Both the position numbers and the translations under genes were made by a program. Below the pieces are notes generated by a model that was given only the letters and a program-made list of their open reading frames with translations, had not been told where the DNA came from and searched no databases. A stretch of DNA of 64,000 nt, taken from assembly GCA_008711295.1 (NCBI GenBank), contig VUYV01000622.1, positions 62,001-126,000 of the forward strand, given 5' to 3'. This DNA comes from Anarhynchus alexandrinus. Lineage: Eukaryota > Chordata > Aves > Charadriiformes > Charadriidae. The number at the start of each line of letters is the position of its first letter. Positions within the stretch are counted from its first letter, which is position 1. Positions 1-9,959 of the stretch are shown one piece after another.

Positions 1-167
1 TCAGCCCATAGGGATAAAATCGCAATTCAATAAAATTGCTGGTTCTTTATCTTCATGCGGCATCATCACGCAGTTAGTTTCAAGCTTTCCAGTAAGCTGC
101 AATATATCTTTTAACCTAAGAGCTCTTTTGCATGACACTGAAATAGGCCCCAGTCTATATACATCTG
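1..167 (-). CDS. Candidate terminal coding exon cut by the window edge; gene not recognised
   Basis: On the minus strand a good splice acceptor (pyrimidine-rich run ending CTTGGCAG) lies just above position 167. Two bases then complete a codon, followed by 54 open codons and an in-frame TGA at the window edge (positions 3-1). The predicted peptide begins DVYRLGPISVSCKRALRLKD, then has ILQLTGKLE and an acidic PHEDKEP stretch, and ends LLNCDFIPMG. It looks protein-like, with balanced charge and alternating hydrophobic residues, but I recognise no domain or family. Because the stop sits exactly at the edge, the 3' UTR cannot be seen. It could be the last exon of a minus-strand gene whose earlier exons lie to the right, or a chance open frame; 54 open codons alone are not significant. 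Confidence 0.27.
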
Positions 168-2518
168 CTGCCAAGACAAATGTATGGTTCAGCAGCAGCA
201 AAGAGGATATAAAAGACTCCCACGTTACAAATGTAGGAGGAGAGGATATTTTAGCATGGCAGTGGTTACACTTTTGGCAGCTTTGCTATAACAAACTTTG
301 TTTTCAGAGCCTTAAAATATTCCCTGTGCAGTGAAGACTGACATATTTGCTTTCAGCGAAGCTGTCTCAGGGGCCGGGGCTGGTGAACGGAGCTCAGGAA
401 CATGGGGGAACACAAAGAAGACGGAGTTAATACCGCCCTATGTTTAAATGGGGTATTTCCTCACAAAACGCTAATATTTACAAATGCCATCAGGTCCTGG
501 TAGGATATTTCCATGAATGCAGATGGGCACTCAAGAGATACCTGCATGCAGTGTGCCAAACTCCAGGGCCGCTTCAGGAGCTGGGGCCCAGGGAAAGAAG
601 CTGAGCAGGCAGACCAAGGGCCAAAAATATGAGGGAAAAGGGATGTAAGACACCAACCTTGTGTAGGAAAAGTCTCTGTACACCTGCGATATCGTACCAT
701 CTGATGGAGATCTCAAGTCACCTACTAGGATATCACTGCCGGGTGCCTGTCCGGACCTGAGACGTTACTGCCTCAAAGCGCATGTACCCCATCTGCAGCT
801 GGCAGGTGGACGTTGGCTTCCATGTGTCTCCCAAGTCATCCTGGACTCCAGTGATCCACTCAGGCACTAAGTTACCTGAAGAGAAAATTTGCATGGACGA
901 CTCATACCTCAGCGCACTCTAGGATGGCAAGAGTAGCTGTGAAACTTTGATCCAGGCAATTTTTTTGAGCAGAAAATGAGAGCTTGTCTCACTCAGCTGA
1001 TGGAAAGGAAGCAGCAGGGACAGCATCATGACTCAAGAGTTGTTGCCCGGTCCTGCCTGCTCTCTGCCTCCCCATGAGGCAAGGCAGGGTTGTCCTACAG
1101 GTCACCGGATGCCATCACCGTGATGCTGAGGGCAATGCGCTCTGTGAATGACAACCATTTCTCTTTGCTCTGGGAACTTAGCCTGACAAGTGAGGACACA
1201 AGGAAAGATCGCTTTGAAACTTTAGGATGGATTTCCAGACCTTTAGAACCTTGGCTGAACCAGAGGCAGAGCAGAGGGGAGCAGGAGAGAGGTGGCTTCC
1301 TACAGCCTTCTGGTCCCTGTGCCCCCAAATAACATTTCCCAGGGTCCAAACTGCGGTAGGAAAGGGGTGAAGTCTTTGTGTGATTCAGATGAGTTTGAAC
1401 CATCAATTTCTTGCAGACGGGCTACGTTTGAATAGCAAAGCACGCATGAAGCCATGCTCTGCACGAGAAAATATTGGGCAAATGTTGACCTAGCCCAGGG
1501 TATGGGCTTAGTATCAAAACCAAGAGGAGGTGTGGTAAGTGGGTCCAGCAGGACTTCTCTGTGTCAGATGCAGTCCAGACACCTATTTTGTGGGTACAGG
1601 GGGCTAAACTTAATAATGGGGTAAATAACCAAACAATGCCATTTTGCAATGTTTTATATATACATACAACCCCAGAAATTCAACCTTGCTAGTTACATTT
1701 TCTAAGCCAGCAAGAAAAAAGACTTCTTATCACCAAGCCTCCTTAGAAAAGCTCATTGCTACTTGTGCTGAACTTGGATGGGGTCTTGGCATGGGGGATT
1801 TTGAGAGCATGTGATGGCATTATAGTTTCATGCTAATCTGTCCTTATCGTGTGCTATTAATAATAAATAAAAATCACAGCTTCCTAATCCACAGGTTACT
1901 AATTGTGGGAAAAACGTGTTTGTCAGGGCCTTAGCAAGTGCTTAAAAGTGTCACACTTTTGTATTTATTTATTAGCAAGTGAATGTGTAAACACATTGTT
2001 ACTAACCTGAGCATCTGGATTGCAAAAACCACGCAGCTCCTCTTGCAGAACAAAAGCCTCATGTCTTCAGAAGAAACCCTGCACCAAGCAAGGCTGTACA
2101 AGGGATGACCCGACCCCTTCCGTGCACGGACAGCTGAGGGGGTTTGGCAGTGCCTCACCTGTGGCAGGTTTGTTTGGGATTCCTAAGGAGTTAGAGAGAA
2201 AGATAGAGGTTATTTTGATAGTAGATCAAGTATCAAAGGAATAAAAATAACCAGGTACTTTTGCAACCTGCAGGCTGAGCCCTCTGACGTGGAGCCAGGT
2301 GTATATTCCTGCCTGGGGTGAAACTCCCCCTGGTTCAAAGAGGCAGCACCACAGCCCTGGGGCTCTGATCTCTGCAGATGTGCAAGGCCCAAGAGAAGGT
2401 CTCGACTTCAGAGAAACGTTTTCATCTTATTCCCCCTCTCCAGCGAGCAAGGTGAGGCAGTTTCTAAGGGGAAATCCCACGTGCAACAAGAAACGCATTC
2501 CTCCTCTCATCTTTGCAG
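168..2518. other. Non-coding stretch, no gene seen
   Basis: Open frames here are at most about 100 codons, lie on both strands and lack matching splice signals. One structured element, the flanked palindrome at 1931-1981, is listed separately. A short AT-rich run near 1853-1875 contains AATAAA on the plus strand but has no recognisable transcript upstream. I see nothing else. Confidence 0.6.
1931..1981. promoter_or_regulatory. Palindrome flanked by 10-bp direct repeats
   Basis: The perfect inverted repeat AAAAGTGT-C-ACACTTTT spans 1944-1960. It is flanked by two identical copies of TTAGCAAGTG, at 1931-1940 and 1972-1981, 41 bp apart. CAAGTG resembles an NKX2-type core and GTGTCACAC resembles T-box half-sites, but both are short and common. 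The repeats are seen directly in the sequence; a regulatory role is inference. Confidence 0.4.
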
Positions 2519-2701
2519 CACAGGACAAGGAACCAAATGACCTCCTCGACAGCAGCAATGAGCAAGACAGCGAGCGTCTTCCACCAGGGCTGCAAGTCCT
2601 CCTGCAGGGACACTCCTGTCCTCTATGCACACACAGCAACGGGGTCCTGCACCCTCGGAGGGAGGACGCGTTGGCCAACATTTTGTCAACCAGCGAATAA
2701 A
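2519..2701 (+). other. Candidate plus-strand terminal exon with overlapping AATAAA
   Basis: A very good acceptor (CTCCTCTCATCTTTGCAG, ending at 2518) is followed by an open frame of about 59 codons. It begins QDKEPNDLLDSSNEQ, includes GHSCPLCTHSNG, and ends ALANILSTSE at a TAA (2698-2700). AATAAA at 2696-2701 overlaps the stop, so cleavage would follow at once. A second plus frame and both antisense frames are open over much of the same stretch, which points to GC-rich composition rather than coding constraint. The upstream donor near 2450 (AAG then GTGAGG) is not in a matching phase for this frame. It may be a terminal exon of a long non-coding RNA, a protein exon, or nothing. Confidence 0.18.
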
Positions 2702-3779
2702 CATTAATTGGTCCTAGAAATAAACCTAACCCCGGTCTGCTCCGCTGGACAAACTTCCCTTTGAATACCTCTCACACCGAGAAGATGCCTGGGTTCAGCC
2801 TCTGCTGGGCATATGCCCCAGCGTACGGCGGGGCACCAGCCACCCACTCCTAATTAACTTGATGGGTAACTCAGCAGCACAAATCACCTCAAGTTACCTT
2901 GGCCACGGAGCACAGCGGATCCTTCCACAATGAAACAGCACGGCAGGAATTATCCCAATCCATAATTGCTCTGAGCAGACAATAAACCAGCTCATGCTGG
3001 TGGAAGTAGCCACTCGGAGGTAATAACCCAGTGAGTAACAATAATGGCAGCAGATACTTGATAAAAAGCAGGGAACAAAAGAGAAAGCTTTCTCCATTAT
3101 ACAAAGAACGGATGTTTTCTGTTTGCTTCCTTCGGTTCAGAAATGCATTTAGCTATTTGGAGAGCGATGGAGTACAGCTCACCCGCACGCACAGCAAAAG
3201 CCTGTGTTTCGGGTTTTGGGCTGGGGGAGGAAAGGATCGTTTTCCACTAGTGAGATCATGGGCAGGAAAATTAGTTTTCTCCTTTTAATCTTTCTTGGAT
3301 TTCTACCCAGCCTCTACCCAGGCATTTTATTTTCAAGAGAAAAATAAGTTGATGGGGAAAAAAACCCAGACCTGCTCTGGAGGGGCTAAAAAAGGGCACT
3401 GAAATACAGATGTGCTTGTCCCCCCCACCCATACCCTGCGAGTGCCCAAAACTGGGCGATAGAAGGGATAGCCCATGCTTATCTGAGGAAAATCCCTAAA
3501 ACCAGGGGCTTGCATGTGCCTCCTGCCTCTGCTCCTGCACGTGGCTTGTGACCCCTGGCTGCCCGAGCCCCTCGCCCTGTGACTGCTGGCCCCCAGCTCT
3601 GCTCCCCTGGCCCAAGCCTGGAGCTCACACGGGGGCTATCACCTGCCCGCTCCCGCTGAATCACTCTCTGCGAGCAGGATACCAGGCAGAGAAGGAAAGA
3701 AATCACCCCGTGCTCCTCAAGCACCACAAAGGGCACCGGCGTGGTGGGGGCAGGCAGATGGCGACACAGTCCCAAGGGT

Positions 3780-4070
3780 GTTTGTGCTTACGGCGCTGGC
3801 TCAGCAGCAAGCGCTGGGCACCAGCACTCCAGCGATGCCCATCCCACGCTCGGCTCTCTCCTGCTTCCCCAGCGATGCCACCCACCCCCTCCCGCGCCAA
3901 GCCACCCCCTGTGCCCCCAGGGAGGGCTGCGGCGGCCATCGGCACCGTGAGCGGTGAAGAGGAAGAGGATGTGAAGAGGATGCGAGCTGGGCGAGACGGA
4001 AATCACAGGAGGGAGAAATCATCAAGACGTGAAAGGTGGAACAGCAAAACCTGGGGGGAACTGCGTGGGG
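3780..4070. promoter_or_regulatory. CpG-enriched patch, possible weak regulatory island
   Basis: By eye there are roughly 20 CpG dinucleotides in about 290 bp of GC-rich sequence, denser than the surroundings, for example around 3890-3960. No TATA-like box, consistent start codon context or downstream donor ties it to a transcript. It may be an orphan CpG patch in a GC-rich bird segment. Confidence 0.3.
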
Positions 4071-4242
4071 TTTAAAGACCCAAGTGCCCAGCTGGGCACA
4101 AGGTGACCCCACTCCAGCCATGCCGAGGTTTGCCCTGCAAAATAAATAAGCCTGAAGACAGCCATCTGCAGTGAAGAGCGTACGGGGGAAGGCTCTGCAG
4201 GACTGCAGAGGCTAAGCGCTGCTCATTAAAGCGCCGGGGAAA

Positions 4243-4303
4243 TATGAATGAAGCAGATGAATGGATGAAGAAATGAATGAAGGAGGGAAGAGGAAGTGAA
4301 TGA
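4243..4303 (+). repeat. Degenerate GAATGA / GATGAA simple repeat
   Basis: A run of imperfect ATGAATGAAG-like units interrupted by GGATG and a GGAGGGAAG block; TGAATGA recurs several times. It is almost free of C and reads as an old, eroded microsatellite. Confidence 0.7.
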
Positions 4304-6641
4304 ATATTACATCGACTTGGTGCCTTTCATCCTGGGATGGCGGAGCTGCGCAGCGCAGCTGATGGGCAGGAACCACGTCGGTACTCCCCGGAGAAACCCC
4401 TGGTCAAAACAAATCAGATTATTTCCTGTTGACAGAGCCCTTCAGGGGGAGGCGAACAGGGAGATGTGGCATATGGATTCATATTACTTGAAGCACGAGG
4501 CTTTCCCCAAACAAAATCCCTCTGATTCCCCCTTAATCAATGTGACAGATCATTACTTTTTGAGTTGCTCTTGTTCTTGCTATTCCAGACACTGCGTGAT
4601 TTCCATGGCAACGACATCCCAGCTGTCCCAGGCCTTTTCCTAACCTCTGTCATCTGCTGTCGAGTCGCAACAGCACATAACGGGGAGAGATGAGCAGCAG
4701 AGTCACGAACGTGCCTTTCGGCACTGGGGGGGTTAAAGACCCCCCTTTTCACCCCTATGCAGCCCAACCCTGCGAGCCCCTGGGAACCTCTCGCAGCCCA
4801 GCACAGCACAGGGCTTGCAGGCAGCTTTTGGGGATCACATGGAAACGAAAAATAATTTTCTGGAGGTTTTATTGTGCTGTTCTGGAGCACAATCAGCTGA
4901 ACACACCAGCCAGCCTGACGGTGACCAGGATTCAGGGTGGTTTAAATGGAGATGGTGGGAGGGAGCAGCGAGATGCTGCTGCTCACTTGGTAATGTAGAG
5001 CGGGGTCAGGACCGAACCCGGATGCTTTGGGGAAGGAGAGGGAATCTAGCTTCACTTCTGGTTTGGAGGAGAAGGCGTGCTCTTTTCTTCTTTTCCACCT
5101 CTTGAAGGAAAAACTAGCCTGGGATGTGATCCTGATCCTCAAGCACTGCAGGTTTGCCGCAAGCAGCACACGCAGACTCAGAGAAGCATCCAGCCCTGCT
5201 CAGACATAGTGCTTCTGATCACCCCTCCATGCCAGTTTGATCCCTCTTGGCTGTACGGACTTGGGGTGTTGTCGCCCCTACAACATCATCCAGCTGCTTC
5301 TCCAGCAGCTGGCTGCTCACGGCTGCAACGCTGCCGAGCGTAGACAAATGAGCCATTTTGCAAGAGTGTAGTAGGATATTTAAGGCCGTATGAAAAGCTC
5401 AGGGACCATCCGTGGGCTTTGAGTAGGTTTTCGAGCTGACCTCAAGAGCACGGGGTCTGGGTACACAGACACTAGCGTGCTGAATGAACTGGTGCTGCAA
5501 GCCTTGCTCACATAGTAACCGCCTCCGCTGCCGGCAGGAGCTGGAAGCAAATTGTTTGTTTTTTCCCTTTTTCACTTATCTCGCTCCCTCCAGCAAGCAG
5601 CTTCCCCTCCGAAAGGCCAGGGAGGATTTAGGGTGGCCGAGTGCCACCGCAGGAGCTGAAGCCTGGCCAGGCAGAGCATCTCCCACCCTGCTGCCGGGAA
5701 GGGGCTGCGGTGTGGCATGCAGGAATGGACACACATCTTTGTCTGTCCCTTCTTCAGTCATATTTGATTCAAACACAGGTTTCACCCCGATGCACCAGGG
5801 TTTTCTTCCTGCCAGAGGTCTGCAGCCCTGCCTCCGCAACAGCCTGCATTCTTCATGAGCTGCATTGAATTTCATGGTAACCCCGCAGAGTTACTGCCCT
5901 ACAACAAACACAATTGCCGCACCAGATTAAGCACACCACTTATCTCATCCAAATATTAACGAGCACCAAATGTAGGGCAGCGGGCCTGCTTCCCCGGCTG
6001 CCTGCAGGGAGTTTTGGCCACTGGGTTGGGCGGTTGCAGGACTGGACCCAGACAAGGGGATCCATTTGCAGACTGGGCCGGCAGCTTCCTCGAGTGAGTC
6101 TGGCTGCTCAAAAACTCTGTGCTGCAGTTTCGACAGCTGCTTGCATAAAGACCTTTTAGTTAGCTGCCCTTCACACCAGACAAAAGAGGTGCTCTGTCCT
6201 GCCATAACTCGAGCTGAATTGCTTTACCTGTCTGTTACTGCTCCGGACCTGGGGGCCAGAGGCTCTCGGTTGAATTTTGGACCAGTTTGTTGGCCCTGCA
6301 GCTGGCTGGGTTTGGAGGCAGCATCCACGCTCACACCGCGGTGACTTCCCCGAGTGCTTCAAGACAAACTGCTCCACAGAAGAATCCAGGCAGGGCAGCC
6401 AGCGCCGGTACGTCTTTGGTGCTCACGGGTCTGAGAAAGGACAAACCTGTAGGAAGGGAAGGGAGTGTATTTCTGTAACGTGGTCAGCTACCCTGCAGGA
6501 GCCACTCACGATGATGCAGGGCTTAGCACTGAACCCAAATATATTCAGACAACTTTATAAAAAACAGGGGTTTAAAATAAATAATGTGGTAAAACCTAGC
6601 CTGAACAATCACTGTTATAATTAAAATAGGGGAAAGCGCTG

Positions 6642-6743
6642 TAACCCCTAGGGTTTATAGGGGTTATAAGAGTATAGCCCCTCTAGGGAGTTAGGGGTAT
6701 AGGCCAGCTCAGGGGTTACCCCCTTTGCCAGCCCTGCAAAGGG
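6642..6743. repeat. Cluster of four adjacent G/C-rich hairpins
   Basis: Four inverted repeats lie within about 100 bp. (1) TAACCCCT at 6642-6649 pairs with AGGGGTTA at 6659-6666 (9-nt loop). (2) TAGCCCCT at 6675-6682 pairs, with one bulge, with AGGGGTA at 6693-6699. (3) AGGGG at 6711-6715 pairs with CCCCT at 6720-6724. (4) CCCTTTGC at 6721-6728 pairs with GCAAAGGG at 6736-6743 (7-nt loop). The core AGGGGTTA/AGGGGTAT recurs three times in the same orientation. It is bounded on the left by AT-rich sequence and on the right by ordinary GC-rich sequence. It could be a degenerate tandem repeat, a worn transposon end, or a structure-forming element; no known family is recognised. Confidence 0.8.
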
Positions 6744-7845
6744 ATGGGTGACCCTGGTGCCATCCAGCCCGGAGAGCTCTCCAGAAGAGGGGCAGCTGGA
6801 CCGTGTGCTGGGCAATGCTCCGGGGCTGCGTGGGCAGGAGAAGAGCAGAGCTGCTCCTTTTCAGCTGAGCACCCCCCGAGCAGCGCAGGCAGAGCCAGCC
6901 CAGGCTGTGCGGAGCTGCCGCGCTGCTCCCTCCACCCACACGGACACCGTTTAGGAGGAAGGAAGAAGGGAAAAAAAAAAATCAGAAGACAAATTGAGAC
7001 TTACCTCGGTGTTTTCGCCTGCCACCCCCATCGCTCCCCTTCAGCCTAATCATTCTCTTCCTCTTCAATCAAGGCCAATTTGCAAGAGGAGCAGCTCCTA
7101 GCGCCTGAGTGCAAAAGCCTTTAATTACTGTCATCTGGGAGGCTGTGCCAGACTCTCCTCCGGTGCCTTTTCATACTTTTCGGAAGACAGTGCTCCAGGA
7201 CCTGACGCCCCCAACATGCCATTTGTCAGGCTTTATTTTAAACAAGCACTCACTGCCTATTAGGAGGCTGGGGAGAAAGTTCCTGGCAGTCCATCTGTGC
7301 TGCTGCTCCACTGACAGGGCGATGGCATCCGGGCAGCGAGCTGATTTTGGCTGCCTCACCTGGGTACCGGCCTGGCAGCCGTATCCTGCACGTGGCGGCT
7401 CGCTACGCACAAACCCCAAGAACTGCATTGCTTTGTCTCTTCGCTGTCTCTCCTCCTGTTTCTCGACTGGGCTCGCATCAGGCATTAAACTGGGGATGGA
7501 AGCGAGAGTATAAACAGGGTCAAAAAGGGACAAGGCAAATTCGGGGAGACCAGGCTCACTGTTAAATGAAGTGGTCACAAAGCATCTCCTCCCGCACGAG
7601 TCCCCAGGCCTGCATCCCCGAGAGCACACTCCCCATGGGGATGCGTGCTCCTTATGTACAGCATGGGTTTTGCTATCAGCCAGGGGTTTGCATTTTATCT
7701 TGCATGGGAAAACATGAACGCAGAACCTACATAAACCAATTTGGCACATCCAGCAAGTAGGAGTGGGAAACCACCTTGCTGCTGCTATGCTGCAGGCAGG
7801 ATGTGGGGCTGGACGGCCCATTGGGGCGAGCCAGGGTGAGTTGCC

Positions 7846-7882
7846 TTAAACACAGCCTGAGTAGCTTTAAACACAGCCTGAG
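7846..7882 (+). repeat. Two-copy tandem duplication, 21-bp period
   Basis: The 16-mer TTAAACACAGCCTGAG occurs at 7846-7861 and again at 7867-7882 with no mismatch. Each copy is preceded by a CT-containing linker. It looks like a recent local slippage duplication. Confidence 0.85.
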
Positions 7883-8176
7883 CTGACACCTGGGACTCTG
7901 CCAACCCAGCGAGCTCCCAGCTTGGGCTCAGCGTACGCTGAGATACGCTGGAAAGGATGCCAGAAGGTTTCCAGATGTCCCGGGCCAGCACCCACGCGAT
8001 GCGCTCTATGAATTACACCCACCAGAGCCATCCTTCTAATATTTCATCTTTGGAGCATCACCTGTGGCAGAGAAAAGCTGCAGAGGAGGATTTCTGGGAG
8101 CCTCTGCCAGTGGGTGGCACTGCGTAACCAGCAGTATGGAAGAAGCAGCAGAGCAAGGACGTCGAGGTAGAATAGC

Positions 8177-8220
8177 AACACACAGACATGACACACACAG
8201 ACACACAGACACACAAACAC
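8177..8220 (+). repeat. CA-rich microsatellite with GACACA units
   Basis: Tandem ACACAG/GACACA units on the plus strand with one CATG interruption; likely length-polymorphic. The antisense reading gives a Cys/Val-rich stretch inside a 154-codon minus frame, which is therefore not evidence of a gene. Confidence 0.85.
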
Positions 8221-9815
8221 GTGCTGTGCAAATCTGGCTGGACAGCCCCAGGGATCAGATACCAGCGTCATGGGGATGCTGCAGCCCAGCTGGCGGGAGG
8301 AGGAAAGCTGCTGGGATGGGAGAGGGACGGACAGAGCGGGAGGTGAGGAGGCATCAGCAAGGGGTTTGAAGTGCTGCGGTGGTGCAGGCCAGCAGCAGCA
8401 TGTCCTCCATGGGTGCTGTAGGGTCAGCCCAGCAAGTGGGAGTGCCAGCTGACTGCTGAAGTCAGGATCAATCCACATCCACACGGGACAGAGCCAATTC
8501 ACGTACATACGGTTAACCTTCTCAAAGGTAGGAGCAGCTCATTGGCTTCCCCTGCTATCCTACTGTAACGTTCCCTCTGCAACGCAAAAATCATGTAATA
8601 TGTCACCCCAAAATATAAGGTCTCATCTCTGGGAACTAGACGGGCTCCTGTAACCATGTAAAGAACATGGGTGTGGTGGGTGTAAGAGCATTTTAGCCAT
8701 CTTATCTGTAGGCACAAGACCCCTGGAAGCACCACAGCCACCAAAGATGTGCACCAGCTGGCATGACCTAGGGGACAGGGAGCCTGGAGGGAAAGTGTGC
8801 TGCACCACGCTTATGTCACCTCCTAGCCAAGTGGGAATGAAGGGTCCTGGGGCAGCTGGGTAAACCTGGTGAGTGGTAAAGCCAGAGGCTGGCCTGGTCT
8901 GAGGGTTCATGCTCTGGTCCTGCTCCAGTTCCAAAGTGGCCACGCTCCTGTGCCACACACCCCTCCTGGCAGATTTCACCTCGCTTTGCACCGCATCTAC
9001 ACTTGGTGTCCCATCTCCAGCATTTCGGTGTTGCCTTGACCGGTTAATTCCCAGAAGGTCTCCAATCAGATTTCATATCCCCATCCAGCTAAAAATGCTC
9101 TAACCTGTCCAAGGCAGCAAACGCTCCGTTCTTCCTTTCACTAACAGACAACGAACAAAGGAGCATCTTCTTCCTCTTTCCCCATGATGTCCCAAGGGCA
9201 GCTGGGAACCACAAAGCATTAGAGGAACAGGCTTGCATAGCCCCAGTCTGACTCTAGGACCATGGGGCTTCATGCTGGGGGTCAGAAGCCTCCGAAGAGA
9301 AAGCCAGAGGGATAGCGAGAGGGAGTCGTGAAGCAAGAAGCACCTCCCTTGGGCTGTGCAAAGAGAAATCGGCTCTGAAGGGCTGTAATGTCTGCCGGGA
9401 GGATGGCAGCACCATCCAACAGCCTCTGCCTCCTTAGGAAGAGCCACTGTTTCCCTACGTGGCATCTGCACAGCCATCTCTGCTAATAGGTATTTTCTCT
9501 GGCAGGAGCAAAGGCTTCACCCAGAGGATCACAGATTAGCAGGAGACACGAGAGTTCAACCTCAAAGGGAATTTGCTTCCATATCAAAGGGTTTAAAGAT
9601 GTGGCATCAGGGCTTCCTCCAGCATGTTCCTTCCGCAGGGAACATGCTGCCTGGCACGGCGGGGGTGGCTGCAAAATCCCATCTCCTGCCTGCCCACCTT
9701 CACGCGTACAGAAATGCCTTGGTACAACCCACTCCAGACTGGGGAAGAGCTTCGATCCGGCCCTTCTGCTGCAAACGGATCTGATTTGCTCCTAGCGCTG
9801 AGCACTCTGTAATTA

Positions 9816-9873
9816 CAGTACATCCCACTTAATCGGGATGTGCTTAATTGGGAAATCCACTTACCAGGATGTC
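9816..9873 (+). mobile_element. pogo/Tigger- or Kanga-like DNA transposon end (fossil)
   Basis: The segment starts CAGTACATCCC directly after a TA dinucleotide; pogo-superfamily elements insert at TA and often begin CAGT. It then carries three imperfect tandem units built on CTTAATCGGGAT: CTTAATCGGGATGTG at 9828, CTTAATTGGGAAATCCA at 9843, and CTTACCAGGATGTC at 9860. A small hairpin, ATCCC-N8-GGGAT, spans 9822-9839. Repeated TTAATCGGG-type motifs near the tip are typical of some Tigger/Kanga-type termini. The matching 3' end (GGGATGTACTG) is not seen nearby, so only one end, or a truncated MITE, remains. The right boundary is uncertain and could reach about 9960. Confidence 0.4.
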
Positions 9874-9959
9874 ACCTAGGGAACCGATTTAAGCTTGATA
9901 ACACTTAAGAGCAATGCCTGCTGCTTTATAGGGAAGGTAATTCTCCTACAGGGAGATGC

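Larger units (their letters stand above)
2711..6640. other. Non-coding stretch, GC-richer in the middle
   Basis: No supported gene. The longest open frame, about 175 codons on the plus strand at 3548-4075, coincides with the CpG-enriched patch, where stop codons are rare. It overlaps several antisense frames, has no recognisable motif, and is rich in Pro, Ser and Arg as chance frames in GC-rich DNA are. A simple repeat at 4243-4303 is listed separately. Around 6541-6620 the sequence turns AT-rich ahead of the hairpin cluster. Confidence 0.6.
6750..9810. other. Non-coding stretch with small repeats
   Basis: No supported gene. The longest open frame is 216 codons on the minus strand at 7171-7821. 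Its composition (rich in Cys, Arg, Pro, Ser) and overlapping plus-strand frames suggest chance. On the minus strand a strong donor (ACCGAG then GTAAGT, near 7012) with an acceptor ending TTTTGCACTCAG about 95 bp upstream encloses a segment closed in all three frames, so at most an untranslated exon. The tandem duplication at 7846-7882 and the microsatellite at 8177-8220 are listed separately. Confidence 0.55.

Noticed and set aside
3548..4075. 175-codon plus-strand frame in the CpG-enriched patch
   Set aside because: CpG- and GC-rich sequence is poor in stop codons; several frames are open on both strands and the product is low-complexity Pro/Ser/Arg.
7012..7110. Strong minus-strand donor with an upstream acceptor
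   Set aside because: All three frames are closed in the enclosed segment, so it is not coding; as a non-coding exon it has no further support.
7171..7821. 216-codon minus-strand frame
   Set aside because: Opposite plus-strand frames are also open, composition is Cys/Arg/Pro-rich, and no motif or splice structure is seen.
8060..8508. 154-codon minus-strand frame with a Cys/Val-rich block
   Set aside because: The odd composition is simply the antisense reading of the CA-rich microsatellite.
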